From Prorocentrum cordatum (lineage: Eukaryota; Sar; Dinophyceae; Prorocentrales; Prorocentraceae), in contig CAUYUJ010009746.1 of assembly GCA_963575745.1 (NCBI GenBank), positions 420,799-484,798 on the forward strand: a stretch of DNA of 64,000 nucleotides, written 5' to 3'. Shown here in pieces: positions 38,690 to 51,624 of this stretch. Position 1 is the stretch's first letter, and each line of letters opens with the position of its first letter. Under the pieces are notes generated by a model. It was not told where the DNA came from, ran no database searches, and saw only the letters and a list, made by a program, of their open reading frames with translations. Made by a program: the position numbers and the translations under genes.

Positions 38690-41040
38690 GGGGGAGGACA
38701 AGGAGGACGTGGAGGAGATTGAGGAAAAGGACGAGGAGCAGGAGGAGGAGGAAAAGGAGGAGGAAAAGGAAAAGGACGACGGCGACCGCGACGGCGGCAA
38801 CGGCGGCGGCGACGACGGCGACGATTACGACGACGACGACGACCCCACAACCTTCTGGGTGACAATCTTGGACGATGACGACTACGGCGGCGGCAATGAC
38901 GATGGCGACGACTCCCGTCAGGCATCGGTCTCTGGATCTCCCCATTAGCCGCGGCGGCGAGAAGCTTCCAGGCCGCCCAGGAGGTGAAAGACGCCCTGAC
39001 GCCATTCACCCTCGCCGCGGTTACCCTCAAAGCCCGGCCCGCGGTAGCGACGGCGACGACGACGAGGGCGAAATCGACGACGACGACGGCGACGACGACC
39101 ACGACGAGGACGACGACGACGACGATAACGACGACGACGACGACAACACCGACGACAGCGAAGACGACGAACACGACGACGCCGACGACAGCGACGACGA
39201 AGACGACCACGATGACCACGATGGCGACGATGACGACGCCGACAACGACGCGAAAGCGACGAAGACGACGATGGCAATGATGAGGACGAGGACGACCACG
39301 ACCACGACCACGATCGCGACAACGACGACGACGACCACGACGACGACGACGACGGGGACGACGATGACTGCGAAAACGGCGGCGACGCGACGACGACGAT
39401 GATGGCGACGATGACAACGACGACGACGACGACGATGGCGACGACGATTGCGATGATGCGACGCCAGCAACGACGACGATGGCGACGATGACGACGACGA
39501 CGTCAAAGACGACGACGATGATAACGACGATGGCGATGATGCCGACGACGACGACGGCGAATACGATTCCGACTCAGACGACGGCGAATACGACGCCGAT
39601 GACGACGACGACAGCGACGATGGCGACGACGACGCCGACGACGACAGCCACGACGACGGCAACGGTGATGACGACGGAAACGGTGGCTAGGAATACGTCG
39701 ACGACGTCGACGAGGACGACGACGACGACGCGACGACGACGACGAGGACGACCACGGTGGCGATGATGACGACGACGAGGACGAGGACGACGACGACGAC
39801 GACGACGACGAATGCGACGGCGACGACGACGACGAAGGCGACGATGTCGTTGACGACTCCCATGACGACGACGACGACGAAGACGACGACGACGCGAACA
39901 CGACGACAACAGCGCAACCACGACGACGACGACGATGACGACGACGAGGGTGACGACGCCGATGACGACGATGGTGGTGACGACGACGACGACGACGACG
40001 ACGGAGACGACTACGACGGTGAATTCGACGGCGACGACGACGACGAAGGCGACGATGTCGTTGACGACGACGATGGCGAAGACGACATCCATGACGACCA
40101 TGACGACGCGAACGCGAAGACACCACGACCACGACGACGACGACGCTGACGACGACGACGGCGAAAACGACGACGGCGACGGAGACGACGACGACGACTA
40201 CGACGACAGCGACGATGGCGACCATGATGAAAACCACGACGACGATTGCGGCAACGACGGCGACAACGGCGACGACCAGGACGATTGAAGCGGCGACCTA
40301 GGACGACAACCGCGACGACGACGGCGACGATGACTCTGTCGGGCCCAGGCCTGCTCAAACCCAGCCCCCAGACCCCTCTCGGAGTCCGTCCTGGCTCGGT
40401 TGTCGGGCTGTGCCGTGGTCTTGGCGACGAGAGCCTCGTTGTCCTCGTCGTCGTGGTCTCCTGTTCTCCGAAGCGGCGGCGGCAACGACGACGGCGAAGA
40501 CCACGGCGATGACGACGACGCTGGCGGCGACGACGACGGCGGCAGCGACGGCGACGGCTTTGAGGACGACGACGACTGGAGCGGCGACTACCACGACGAC
40601 GACGAAGACGTCGATGACGAAGACGACTACGACGACGACGTCAGCGACGATGCCGCCGTCGGGCCCAACCCTGCTCGAACCTGGCCCCCAGACCCCTCGC
40701 GGAGACCGTCCTGGCCCGCTTCTCGGGTTGCGCCTGGCCTCGGCGAAGACGATCCCGTTGTCTTCGTCGTCGTTTTCTTCGTCGTTAGCGAAAACGATCC
40801 TCCGAAGAGGCGGCGGTAAGGACGACGACGAAGACCCCGACGATGACGACGGCCGCGGTGACGCGGTGGTGGCGACGGCGACGGTGGCGAAGACGACGAC
40901 GACGGAAGCAGCGATTAGGACGACGATGACGACGACGACGCGGACGACGACGACGCCCACGGCGACGATGCTGGCGACGACGACGTCGGCGGGGGCGGCG
41001 GCGGTGACGACGGCGGCGGCGGCGGTGGGCGCTAAGGCGA
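38690..41040. repeat. 2.3-kb GAC/GACGGC trinucleotide array
   Basis: Nearly pure GAC (equivalently ACG/CGA) triplets with GAT, GGC and AAG variants, interrupted by short GC-rich segments near 38935-39045, 40330-40480 and 40660-40810. Two of these (GTCGGGCCCAGGCCTGCTCA and GTCGGGCCCAACCCTGCTCG) are related, so a larger unit of about 330 bp may have been duplicated. All overlapping ORFs are poly-Asp, Thr, Val or Arg. Confidence 0.95.
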
Positions 41041-42552
41041 AGATGAGCAAGGGCAGCGCCGGCTCGATCCGAGCGCCTCCTGAGGAGCCCCGCAGCTCGG
41101 TCTCCTCGTCGTCGTTGGTTGCCGGCGTCTCGTCTCGTCATCGTCGTCGACCTCCTCCTTACCGGGGGGGTCGTCGTCGTCGCCGTCGTCGTCGTCGTCG
41201 ACGTCGAGAATCGGTTCGGCCCTGGGGGCCCCTCGCGTCCGGCCCAGGGGCCGTCGGAAACCGACTTGGGATGAGAAACCTGCCAGGAATCACCCTGGAA
41301 GGGGTTGTCGTCGCCGTCGCCGCCGCCGTCGCCCTTTGCCTCTCTCCTTTTCCGCTCCGCCTCCCCGCGTGCCGAAGCCCCTCGAGACCCGTACGAGGGT
41401 GCAGCTCAGGGCTCGGCGGACGCAGCGGGGCGCCACTGAGAGGCTGAGAGGTGCCCAGAGGCTCGGAGAGCAGCCCCCCGGCTCGTGAGCGGCCAGGGCA
41501 GCAGGAGGAGGAGGAGGAGGAGGAGGAGGAGGAGGCTGCGCACCGCTGGCCTGATCTGGGTAGTTTTAGACGGGGCCCCGCCTCCGGGGCTCGAGGCCCA
41601 GACATGCCTGCGTGGCGAACAAAAATCACGACGATGGACGATAGTTTTTTCTAGCTGTTTTCGTCCCTCTGAGGCCCTAGCCGGGCCCAGGGGCAGTCAG
41701 AAAACGACTCGGGATGAAAAACCGGCCTTGGGGACAGGTTCGGAACTTCTGGGGGCCCCGTGCAGAAAAATAAGGCATTGGATGTCTAGGGAAGTGACAT
41801 CTCTTCCTGGGTTCAGGCTGTCGCAAACAGGGCGTGGATTAGCGACGGGTCCCGTTCTCATGGGAAATCGCGGATTTCCGCTGCCGAGCGAGGCGGCACC
41901 GGCCGTATTTTGGGGAGGGCACCTCCCCCGATCCATGGATTTGGCGACCGCGCACCAAGTCCATGGATCGCTAATCCATGTTTGCGCGCCCCCGATAGGT
42001 GTGAGCCGGCGGAGGGCCGGCGGAGGCAAGAGGGGGCCGGCTTTGCAGGTGGAAGGTCGGCGGAAGCAAACGGGGCGGCTCCGCCGGCGGAATAAAAAGA
42101 GGGTTCCCAGGGGATGTCAGTTTTTCTTGACCCAGGGTTCCCAGGGCGAGCCATATGGGAAGGCTGTCGTGCAGCAGCGAGTCGCTGAAACGCATTCGGC
42201 CCCAAAGACAGGTCAGGCACGGCCCTCCCCTCCTCCCCCTTTTGCTTCTCCTCCTCGCTTATCCTGCTCCCCTTCCTCCTCCTTTTTCTTGGTTCTCTTC
42301 CTCGTCCTCTTTTCCTTTTCCTCCTACCCCTCTCACACCTTCTCCTGCTTGTAGCCGTCCTGGCTCAGAGAGGCGGGGAGGTGGTGTCTTCCCACCCCTG
42401 TCAGTTTTGAGCTTACTGCCACCAACGCTTCAAAAAAGCTGGGTGACAGCGGGCCAGGTGGCTCGGTTGTCGCTCCCATCTCTCACCAGACGGCGGCCCC
42501 GCGATGGCTTGGCAGAATTAGCCTCGCACTGGTCAGTCTTCTGTTGGTCGTG
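41041..42552. other. GC-rich spacer with CGT and AGG microsatellites
   Basis: (CGT)n near 41120-41200, AGG triplets at 41505-41535 and CTCCT-rich sequence at 42220-42330. No gene was recognised. Confidence 0.5.
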
Positions 42553-43440
42553 GCAAGTCTAATTCGAGGAGGTGGTTTTGCTGCCAGTGCAAGTGCAAAA
42601 CTAATTTCACCCACTTGCCCACTTCAGCTACTGCAAGTACTGCGGTAGCCAGAGGAACGCCCCCGCCCCTGATGGAGGAGACGGCTGCCCTGGACCGTGG
42701 GACCCTGGACCAGACCGTGCTGATGCGCGCCCTGGAGCACTGGCTCCTTCTGGTTCATAAGTGCAGCCGCCATCGTCATCCTCAGGTGGGGCGTCCACGG
42801 AGGAGCTGGAGCAACTCGTCATCTTGCCCAAAAGCCCAGCGATTCGACGATGCTGGCCCAGGCGCAGGCGCAGCTGGCGAAGCTGGAGCGCTCATCTTCA
42901 GCCGCAACGAAGGTCAGTGTGGACGCTGCTTCCAAGGAAATGAAGCGCTTGGAGAAGAGTATGGCCAAGGATCCGGAAATGGTGTACGAATTGGAGCAGC
43001 GCTTGGCTTTGCGGCGCGCAGACCTCGATGGTACCTTGGGGGAACTGGACCTGCACGAGGCCGAGTAAAAGCAGGCAGTGGCTGAGTTGCACATGTCCGT
43101 GTCGCCTCAGGCTCATATCGACGTGGCGCCGACGCTCCGTCCCACCGACATCCTGGAGAGCAAATTCTCGGCGCTGCAGGTGGACGACGGTGTCATGTTC
43201 GGCTCGTGTGGCCACCAGGACCTCTCCGACCCATATCAGCAGCAGGCCGAGAAACGAAACAAACACTTGTCTGAGCAGGTCCAGATCCTGAAAAACGGCC
43301 TGTTCGAAGATGTTCAAGTCAGGGCGTTAGAGATGCGAAGTCTACACAAGGAACAGCAGAAGAGGCTTGAGGGCAAGAACAGGACAATGAGGCGTTGGCC
43401 ACAGGGAACGACTCCCAGGCCGCCCCCGCCACCCATGTGA
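42553..43440 (+). pseudogene. LINE N-terminal region: zinc finger and coiled coil
   Basis: Pieces in changing frames give WFCCQCKCKTNFTHLP, then FSYCKYCGSQRNAPAP (paired CxxC motifs), ASTEELEQLVILPKSP, MLAQAQAQLAKLERSS, and ASKEMKRLEKSMAKDPEM. This order of zinc ribbon, 'LEQL...LPK' helix and long coiled coil is typical of the N-terminus of dinoflagellate LINE polyproteins, where it probably binds nucleic acid or multimerises. After an in-frame stop at 43066 the same frame continues to 43440 with further helical sequence. Frameshifts and the stop show decay. The endonuclease remnants follow downstream. Confidence 0.6.
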
Positions 43441-43689
43441 CACCGCCTGCTGCTAGCGTTGCCGCTGGAGGCGTGCGGGAGCAGGCCCGTCAGTAGGAGT
43501 GCACCTAAGACGCCTGGAGGACCGCCCCCCAAGAAGGCAGCAGCACCAGCACCGAAGAAGCATACTTAGTCCAGCCAGGCAGTCGCTTTCTCACACTTAT
43601 CCCAAACTCCCGGCGTCCTGCCCAGGCTTGGATGCCCAACGGAACCCGTCCGAGCATCGCGAGCACGATGGTTGTGATTCGGAGTTGAT

Positions 43690-44165
43690 CAGTTGGGAGA
43701 TAGCGACTGCCATTTGTACCGGTTTGAGTTCTTTCGGTTCGCAAGTTTCTGGGGAGAGCCTCAGCCCGCGCTGCGGAGAGCGATAGACGGGTGGAAAGCT
43801 TCTGGTGCGGGGGCTCTGACACGGGACTACCTCGGACCTCACTTCCCCGACGTTTGGCATGTTATTGTTTCTCGCAGGGCCGTCGGAGCCCTCATTCGCC
43901 CTCCTGGCCAGGCGAGTGTCTATTGCATGTGCCTCTACCTCAGGATGGCGCTGGCCTCGACGAGGTCAATCACCATTCCTCGGCGCGCACTGCGTCGCGC
44001 GCCAGGAGCCTCACTGCGACTTCTGTCCTTGGCGCGGACTTTAACCTGGAGCCTCCAATCCTCCCGGCGTTAGCCTTCCGTGCTAAGCTTGGCGCGGGCA
44101 CCGCGTTCCCCGACGGCGTGGAAGGCGCTTGCCGTGGCGCTGCTGATGTCAAGATGCATGAGTAG
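43690..44165 (+). pseudogene. LINE AP-endonuclease N-terminal half, decayed
   Basis: One frame gives WHVIVSRRAVGALIRPPG followed by QASVYCMCLYL; after a frameshift the next gives QDGAGLDEVNHHSSA and then VLGADFNLEPPILPAL. The family's pattern is 'RAV.A.VR.PGG..V.VVSVYL..GEGL...N' followed by the catalytic 'GDFN.EP' motif. Together with 42553-43440 this is the 5' half of one LINE on the plus strand. Nothing of the RT was found downstream. Confidence 0.65.
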
Positions 44166-47100
44166 TTGCTGGTTAGCCCTCGTCCTGCGATGTCATGCGG
44201 TGGCGCCCAGCAAGGTCGAAGTTATAGGCGATTTGGAGTGAGCTACCTACCCGCGACCCCGTGGCCGTATCCTTCCACTCGTGGGCTCTCGCCTTCCTTC
44301 GGCCCCCGCCCTTCCTCGCCCCCGGCCCGTTGGGCCCAGCCCCGAGCCCCCCCCCCCCCCCCGATTGGGAGGTCGCGGCGAGCGTGGCCCTGGGGGCGTC
44401 GAGACTGGCTGGCGCGTCGTTTGCCGCGGCCCTCAGAACAGGGCAGCACTCGGCGGGGGGGGCCGAGCAAAGGGGGGCCGCGATCGGCGGGGCGCGCGGC
44501 CTCGGAACAACTTCGAGTCAGGAGCTAGATGCACCCGCAGGTTTGTTAGAGGGGCCCCCGGCCAGGCGCCGTCCATTACTCTCTGTGCGAGCGGCGAGGT
44601 TGTTTCAGATATTTGCCCTTTCCTTTCTTCTGTTTTTTAACGCTTGCGAAGTTCTGGCTTGCCGAGGGCGGCCAGTGCCCGCGGCCGCCAGGGGCCAAGT
44701 TTGAACCTCTTGAGCCGCTCCCTGAGCCCGCGCCAGATTAGCTGCTGAGAGTGGTTCCCCACTCGCGCGGCCCCGTTGGTTGATGGGTTTCATGTCAGTC
44801 ACCTTCAGCACCTGTCGGACCAGGCTCTGGTTTCGCTCGCCCGCGCGATCGGCGCCCGCGAGAAGTCCGGCGTTCTCCCGGCCATGACGCAGCAATCGCG
44901 TTCATTACGTTCGTGATACCTGGCGGGGGGCATAGGCCCGTCGGGCTGTTCGTCTCCCCGCGCCGCCTCGGGGCTCGGTCCCGCAGTTGTTGCGCCGGGT
45001 TGTGGGGGGGCGCCAATGGTCGCAAGTTCATGGCCGCGGGGCCCCCGTCTTCAAGCGTGGGCACTGTTTGGCGCCAAGCGTTCTGAGCGGGTGGTCCATT
45101 GGGTCCAAGTTGTGGCCCAGCTGTGCTCTGTTGGATTTCTTGAATTTCTATGAGTCGGATGGTCTGGACCTCCTGCCAGCGTTGCCGCCGCCGGGGTTTC
45201 CCCGCGCAGGCGGCCCGCGCCTGCGACGTCGCGCGCAGCTCGACTCGGCACGCGGCGACGCGCGGCGGCGTCGACGGGCTCAATTTCGGGCGGCGCGACA
45301 TCGCTGCCGGTCGCGGCTTTGCCACCGCGCCGACCAGGGCGTTTTCTGCGTCGGCCTCGGGCGGGCTCAGGCTGCCGAGGCCCGTCTCGCTGCGAGTTCA
45401 AATGGGTGATTTTAGCCCTCTCGCGCAGCGGCGCTGGGAGCGCGGTCGCCAGCGACATGGTCGAAGCTTCCCGCGGCCCCCAGGACATTGTCGACCGTGG
45501 TCTTGGCTGCGCCATTGCGGCGTCGAAGGCGGATGCGGCGGCTTCTCGCCCGACCGCGGCTAGGGCCGCGCGCGCAGGAGCGGCTCGGAGGCGGCCCTCG
45601 CTATTCAGCCGTCAATGTAGGTATCTTCGACGCAGCCAGCAGTGCTCGTCGAGTAGCCGGCGAGGGGGTCGAGTAGCCAGCGGGGCCCGTCGAGTAGCCG
45701 GGGGAGGGGCTAGCAAGGCGCAGTTCTGCAAAAAGGTTGATCGTTTGGCCCTCCACAAAGGGTCCTATCGGCACGCCGAGAAGGTCATCGGTTCGGGGGC
45801 GCTGCCCAGCAGGGCGCGCAGCTGCGAGGCGCGCGGCACCTCGGACCATGCGATTTCTTCGATGCGGAGGCCCCTCGGGGAGTTCCCGCAGCCCGGCGCG
45901 GGACGGCGTTCTCTGACAGCTGCGCTGCTGTTCGCCGCCGACCCCGTTTGATGTGAGATGGGCTGCGGAGGGGTGGGCCAGCCGCGCTGGGCCCACCAGT
46001 TTTGGCGCGCCCCTCGCCGTCCGCGGGGGGGGCGTGGGAGGTCGGGTTCGCGGGCCCCCCCCCCGCGGAGGAACGCCGGGGGCCTTGCGGGGGCCCTCGG
46101 GCTGTCTGCGGAGCGACTGGGGCGGGCGATGGCGGGGCTCAGAGCGCTCTTTGATAATGCGGACGCGGGGGCGCCTCTCGTTCTCATCCCCCCACCCCTC
46201 CCTGCTCGCGCGTCTGTCGAGGTCCGCGGCCCCCATAGGGGCCGCGAGCGTTCTGACGGTGGGCCCCCGGGCCTAAAATGCCGCGCGCGCGGGCTCGCCG
46301 CCCGGCCACAGTTCCAGTCTAAGGAGATCGCCCTTTGCGACAGGGGGGCCCTCAGAGGACCGGCGCGCCGAGCTCCCTGCGCACATTGCCATGCCCAGGA
46401 ATTGCGCAGCCAGCCGTAGGACCCGAGCTCTGGGGTTCCGTCAGCCCGACGTCGCCTTTCCCCCCCCCCTTATTTCTTTTCGTCTCGTGGTTTTTGCCCC
46501 TGTTGCGCGGCCGTGGCGCTCTTTTGCGGGCCTCCACGGCGACAGCTGCGCAGGGGCAGCCCCCGTGGGTCTCTTGGGCACGGGGGCGGGTCTGGAAAGC
46601 CAGTCCGCCCTGGCTGCTGCTCATCCCCACCCCCTCCTTTCGTGGGGTGGATGCTCGGTGTTGCCGCGGCACGGTTTGCAACTGCACCTGGCCCCTGCGC
46701 CGCGTCAAGCGTCGGCGTCAGTTGCTGTCGCTATGGCGCCGCTTCTCCGTTCGCAACGCTGTCCAGTGAAGCTCAGCTCGCTATGACGAGCTCTCCCCGT
46801 CAGGTTCCACGCGCGTTCCTCGCGAGGGGGCCTGCTCGTGCCGCCGCCTCCGTCATCAGCAGGATCTTTCAGGGGGGTGCAAAAAAAAAACCATGCCCAG
46901 GAATTCGGGCATGAGCTGCCCGACCTCTTGTGCCCCGTGTGCGGCCTGGGGGGCGACGCCATTTCCCTGTGCGTCTGTCGCTGCAGTCGCGGGTCTATCC
47001 GAGAGCTTCGGGAACGTCTTCTTCGCGGCTATGAGTTCCAGCCTGGCGAGAGACGCACTTTGTCGGGGGCGGACAAGGTGCTGCGCGCCCTCGGCTTGTT

Positions 47101-47340
47101 CGAGCATCCGGGCGATTTCTTCCCGCCGCCTAGCATTGCAAAGCCGAGCTGCCAGCATCGCAGCGACCCCGAGCGCAAGGATTATTGGGTTTTGGGGAAC
47201 ACGTTCATGGCCAGGTCGCGTTTGCGTTCGGTGATTCAGGAATTGTCGCGCACGGGCTGGAGTGATATGTCGGTGTTTCACTTTGCGCGGGAGCTCGGCC
47301 ATGCCCACGCCCCCCATCGCTCTCCCCATCCCTGAGACGG
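44166..47340. other. GC-rich spacer, unrecognised ORFs
   Basis: Homopolymer tracts of C and G (for example near 44349 and 46049) and many open frames on both strands. The most protein-like are a plus ORF at 46838-47335 with two Cys pairs (CPVCGLGG, CVCRC) and an overlapping minus ORF at 46856-47329. Neither matches anything I recognise. A consistent but unconvincing minus-strand bias runs through the region. No gene is called. Confidence 0.45.
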
Positions 47341-48425
47341 CTCAAGCTGGATAATTTGATGCCTGCTTTGGTGCCTGCCAGAATGCTGCTGATCCTCCTC
47401 CCGCGAGATATGGTGACGATCGGAATGTGGTAGAGTGTTGGGCCAAACCTAGGTCCGAGCATCTCTCTTGCGAGCGCGTCCCTGCTGGAATGTTCGTTGG
47501 GACTTCCGGCAGTCGGATGGGGCTCAGATTTCGGGAGATCAGGTTGGGCGATCTGTCGGCGATGCATCGCCGTTTGCAGCTCGCTGCTTCGACCCCCTCC
47601 TCGACATCTGGCCAGGATGGGCCCAAGAAGATGCCTGGTGACCAACATTGAAAGGATTGCGGGCAGGAGAAGGAGGAGGTCGAGGAAAAGGAGGAGGAGG
47701 AGGAGGAGGAGGAGGAGTCCTGTGAGGCTGGGCCCAGCCTCGCCGACCATTCTTGAGAAGCCCAGGGGGGCGATGGGTGGACCCTCGACGGAGGCCTGGC
47801 CCCGAGCAGGCCGATTGGCCCGACGGGCGCGCCGGGGTTCCCAGGGAGGCGCGCCGGCGGGCGGCGCAGGCGTCTCCTCCCTGGCCAGCCCCTGCGACCC
47901 TGGCTCTGCAGTGTTTTCGCGACGGGCGTCCTCGCCCAGTTTCGGGCCCTGGGACCCTCACAGATCGATCCAGCTCCAAGGATGCCGCGGAACGGCAGGG
48001 TCCGGGGCTCCGGTGGTGATTTGTTGCGATGTTGCATTTTTTATCAACGTCGGATCACAGGCCGGGTATGGCCAGGACCCCAGGTAAGGGGACCCGGTTA
48101 GTGGTAGGGCCCTGGAGCCTTTGAATTGGCCAGAATCACTAAATCAGGTTTGCCATAGTTGGCGTTTTTTCGGGTGACGGCAGGTCCGGTTAGTGGAAAT
48201 GGGACGGGGGGGCGCCCGTGGTACAGATCACTAAAACAGGTTCCATTAAACCCAGTTCTGCCAACGCCCGAAAAGGGGCTTGCGATCTTGCGGAGGCCAC
48301 CAGGGCCGAGGCTGATCCTGCGCCTTCCCCCCCCCGCCAGCTGCATCAGTGGAGGCGTGCTGGTTCGCTTTGGCAGCGCAGCCAGTGTTTGCGAGTTTTC
48401 AAGCAGTGACGAAGCGTCCTGGTTC
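47341..48425. other. Spacer with AGG tract
   Basis: AGG triplets at 47665-47717. Two near-copies of GGTTAGTGGNAATGGGACGG-like and AGATCACTAAA(A/T)CAGGTT words lie at about 48095-48245, suggesting a short local duplication. No gene recognised. Confidence 0.45.
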
Positions 48426-48426
48426 C

Positions 48427-48601
48427 CTTATAGCCCTACCAAACATTGTTCTAAGAACCGTTTGTGGTTTCCACGAAATGTTCTTAGAACATGTATGGTT
48501 GATAGTGATTTGTTTTAACACACCGGGTTTATGTTCTAAGAACCGCGTTTTTTCTTAGAACATTTTTGGGTTCTAAGAACATCTCGTGATAGGACTATAG
48601 G
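48427..48601. mobile_element. Inverted-repeat element with GTTCTAAGAAC motifs
   Basis: The left end CTTATAGCCCTACCA...TTGTTCTAAGAAC and right end GTTCTAAGAACATCTCGTGA then TAGGACTATAGG are imperfect inverted repeats of about 33 bp. The word GTTCTWAGAAC, itself palindromic, occurs five times. The AT-rich interior is non-coding. Probably a small non-autonomous transposon; no clear target duplication. Confidence 0.6.
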
Positions 48602-49299
48602 AATGCCGGGGCGGTCGAACACTGCTCAAAGTTCGTGGGGTGGGGGGGTACGTGGGGTGGGGGGGGGCCGCGTAATAGTTCGAGTTGCACTGCGAAGCAT
48701 CGCCTGGGTTTCGACGCGCTACAGCCTCTCGTGGTCGGACCAGGCCATCATCTGTGTATGCCTCCATTGCAAAGCGTTCCCGACGGGCAACTACGTCGGT
48801 TACTTCAGCCAGAAGTATAGTGGTAAGCCTGCCAAGCCTTGAGCGCCATGTATTGGAGTCCGGTCACCGCTGGCAGGCACTCCAAGCCAAATTCGATTCG
48901 GCTGGATGCTGAGGCCAACAGCGTGCTCCGCCTGTTTGATTAAGCGGCCGTCGTCGGCACGAGTCTCCTGCACTCGCTTTTCTTGCGCTTCGGGGGCGTG
49001 TCTTCCACGTCGGCACGCTGGTGTGTGTGTGTGTGCGTCTGCCAGCGTTTCTTTCAGTGCCGTGCTCGTCGGCTGCTCGGCCCATCCCAGAGGCCGAGAG
49101 GACTACGAGTTCAGCTCGTGGCAGAGCAGCGCAGTGTGAAAACGGGAGGCCTCCGGAGGCGGAAAAACATTGCACATTCAAACCCTCGATCCCCAATCGA
49201 TTGATCCAGTTGCCTGCGGCAAGTCCCGCCACCTTGCCAGTCCAGCATGTTGGGTGGCGACCGTTCGATGGGGCACGAGAGGTCGTCAAGCGTGACACT

Positions 49300-49850
49300 T
49301 CGGGCTTCTTGAAGGTTGTGGGTGCCTTTGGAGGGGGTCGTCGGGGCCTTTGGGGGTTTCTTGGCAGCGCCTCGGGGCCTCTTCGGGGCTCTTAGGGCCT
49401 CTTATGGCCGTCTGAGGGCGCTCTTGGGCCGTATGGGCGCTTTCAGCATCCATCTGGGGGGCTCTTTGGGTCGATTTGGGGCTCTTTGGGGGACCTTGAG
49501 GGCCGTCCGAGCGCCAACTTGGGCCGACTTGGTGTCCTCGTGGGCCGCATTTGGGCCATCTTGGCGCACTTTTGGGGCCCTCTTGGTGCCCTCCGGGACC
49601 GTTATGCGGCCATCTTGGGGGCTTCTGGGGCTGTCTTGAGCTGAAGAAAGCTCGAACCGGCGAGAAAGCGACAATCCTTCAAACCCCTTTGGCAAATCCA
49701 TGATTAGCCCGCTTCGGGCTTTGCTGGAGGCTCTATTGGATCCCTGTCGGGCCGTCTTGGAGGCCACCTAGGCCGTCTCGAGGTCATTCTGAGCCATCGC
49801 AGGCCGTGATGGAGGCCCCTCATCTTGGCAGCCTTGGTGGCCCGCCAGGT
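49300..49850. repeat. Degenerate GGGCCNTCTTGG repeat array 1
   Basis: Tandem degenerate 10-15 bp units of the form GGGCCGTCTTGG, GGGGGCTCTTGG and GGCCATCTTGG. On the minus strand it reads as Lys/Pro/Arg repeats, which is not evidence of a gene. A second array of the same type is at 54615-54795. Confidence 0.75.
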
Positions 49851-50272
49851 CCGTACTTGAGGCCATCCTGGGCGTCTCGGACGTCGTGGAAAGCGCCAGG
49901 GAGGGAGGAGGAGGAGGAGGAGGAGGAGGAGGCGTCCTGGCCGCCCAGGGAGCCCCAGGATTCGGGGCGGTGCACGCAGGTGGGGCGCGGCGAGAGATGG
50001 CCGGGCCGGGGGTCGGCCCCGTGAGAAGACTGCGCAGAAGCCCTGCCGGGCAGCACTTGGCACGCTTCCACGCCTCCACGTGCGAAGGCACGGTGGCGGA
50101 TCCCGGATGCTCGATCACTCGATCCTCCTCTCTTCGCCTCCAGTACCGCCCCGCACGGGCCTCGCTGCCCCATTCACTGTTCCCTCCCCCTCCGCCGTGC
50201 GCCGTCTGCCTTCGGCCCTCGTCCCTGCCGTCGTTGACGACATCTGACGTATTGTCCTGTTTTGCAGTGCCG

Positions 50273-50568
50273 ATGTTCTTCTTTGGTGTCGGTTTTCGGG
50301 AGCCCACTGCTCTGGCCCTGGAGGATGCTATGGAGGACGAGGAATGGGAAAGACGTTGGAGCGACGATGGAGACACATGGGAGGGGGAGGGGGTTGGGCG
50401 CGGACTTCAGGAAGAGCCGCCCGTGCTTGACGACAAAGAGGACGCACCTGTGATCATGCCCATGAGGACCAATCGCGGCGACGAGGGGCTTGGTGACAAG
50501 TCCAGCTTGGCGAAGTCGCCGCTGGAACCGCCCCGCTACTTGAAGTGGCTGGCCTTGCTGCGGGCAAG
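50273..50568 (+). CDS. Voltage-gated ion channel, exon upstream of S1
   Basis: The frame encodes an acidic cytoplasmic segment (ALALEDAMEDEEWERRWSDD, then DKEDAPVIMPM) ending YLKWLALLRAR. The donor AG|GTGTAG is at 50568/50569 in phase 2. The next exon resumes the codon as R-C-R-V-L. The left limit is uncertain: ATG 50273 follows a good acceptor-like TTTTGCAG at 50261-50268, so this may be an internal exon beginning there, and true upstream exons were not found. The assignment depends on the S1-S3 exons downstream, which are characteristic of Ion_trans-type channels of the plasma membrane or organelles. Confidence 0.6.
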
Positions 50569-50982
50569 GTGTAGGGTCCTTTGAGGGATGCGGAATGGGG
50601 AAGGAGGATGGCCAGCTGGATTCTATAGGGGTCGACATGGTGTGTGAGGATAAAAACGATTATGAGAAGGGCAGGAGGATTATGAGCACAATAACAAGCA
50701 AAGCTTTGAGCGGGCTTTGTTTCTAGCGGTCAGACTCGGCGCTTAGGGCGAGGAGGGGTCAGTAGTAATATCAGGAGGGAAACGAACACACAGACACAAT
50801 TAACCGGCGACTGTCAGGAGAAGATTGGAAAATATGCGAAGTGGGGGGGAAGACCAAACCCCAGAAAATGTAGAACATACGGGGGATCCTGGGATTTATG
50901 TGTACTTGGTTGTGTGTCCCTGAGTCCCTTCATATTAGTAGTGGTGGTGGTGGTGGTGGTGGTGGTGGTGGTGGTGGTGGTG

Positions 50983-51018
<36 letters not shown>

Positions 51019-51025
51019 GTAAATG

Positions 51026-51073
<48 letters not shown>

Positions 51074-51257
51074 AGTTTTAGTAGTAGTATAGTAGAGTAG
51101 TAGTAGTAGTAGTAGTAGTAGTAGAGTAGTAGTAGTCGGAGTCGGAGTAGAGTAGGAGTAGGAGTAGGAGTTGCAGTTAGTCGTAGTCGTAGTCATAGTC
51201 GTTATTAGTTAGTAGTAGTAGTAGTAGTAGTAGTCGTAGTAGTGTCGTAGTAGTAGT

Positions 51258-51334
<77 letters not shown>

Positions 51335-51371
51335 TAGTAGCAGTAGTGTGGTAGTAGTAGTAGTAGTAGTA

Positions 51372-51418
<47 letters not shown>

Positions 51419-51421
51419 GTC

Positions 51422-51471
<50 letters not shown>

Positions 51472-51536
51472 GTAGTAGTAGTAGTAGTAGTAGTAGTAGA
51501 GTTAGTAGTAGTAGTAGTAGTAGTAGTAGTGATAGT

Positions 51537-51579
<43 letters not shown>

Positions 51580-51580
51580 C

Positions 51581-51624
<44 letters not shown>

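Noticed and set aside
44166-47340. Minus-strand gene suggested by several protein-like fragments
   Set aside because: Fragments lie in different frames without splice sites or motifs, and both strands look equally open, so it is not called.
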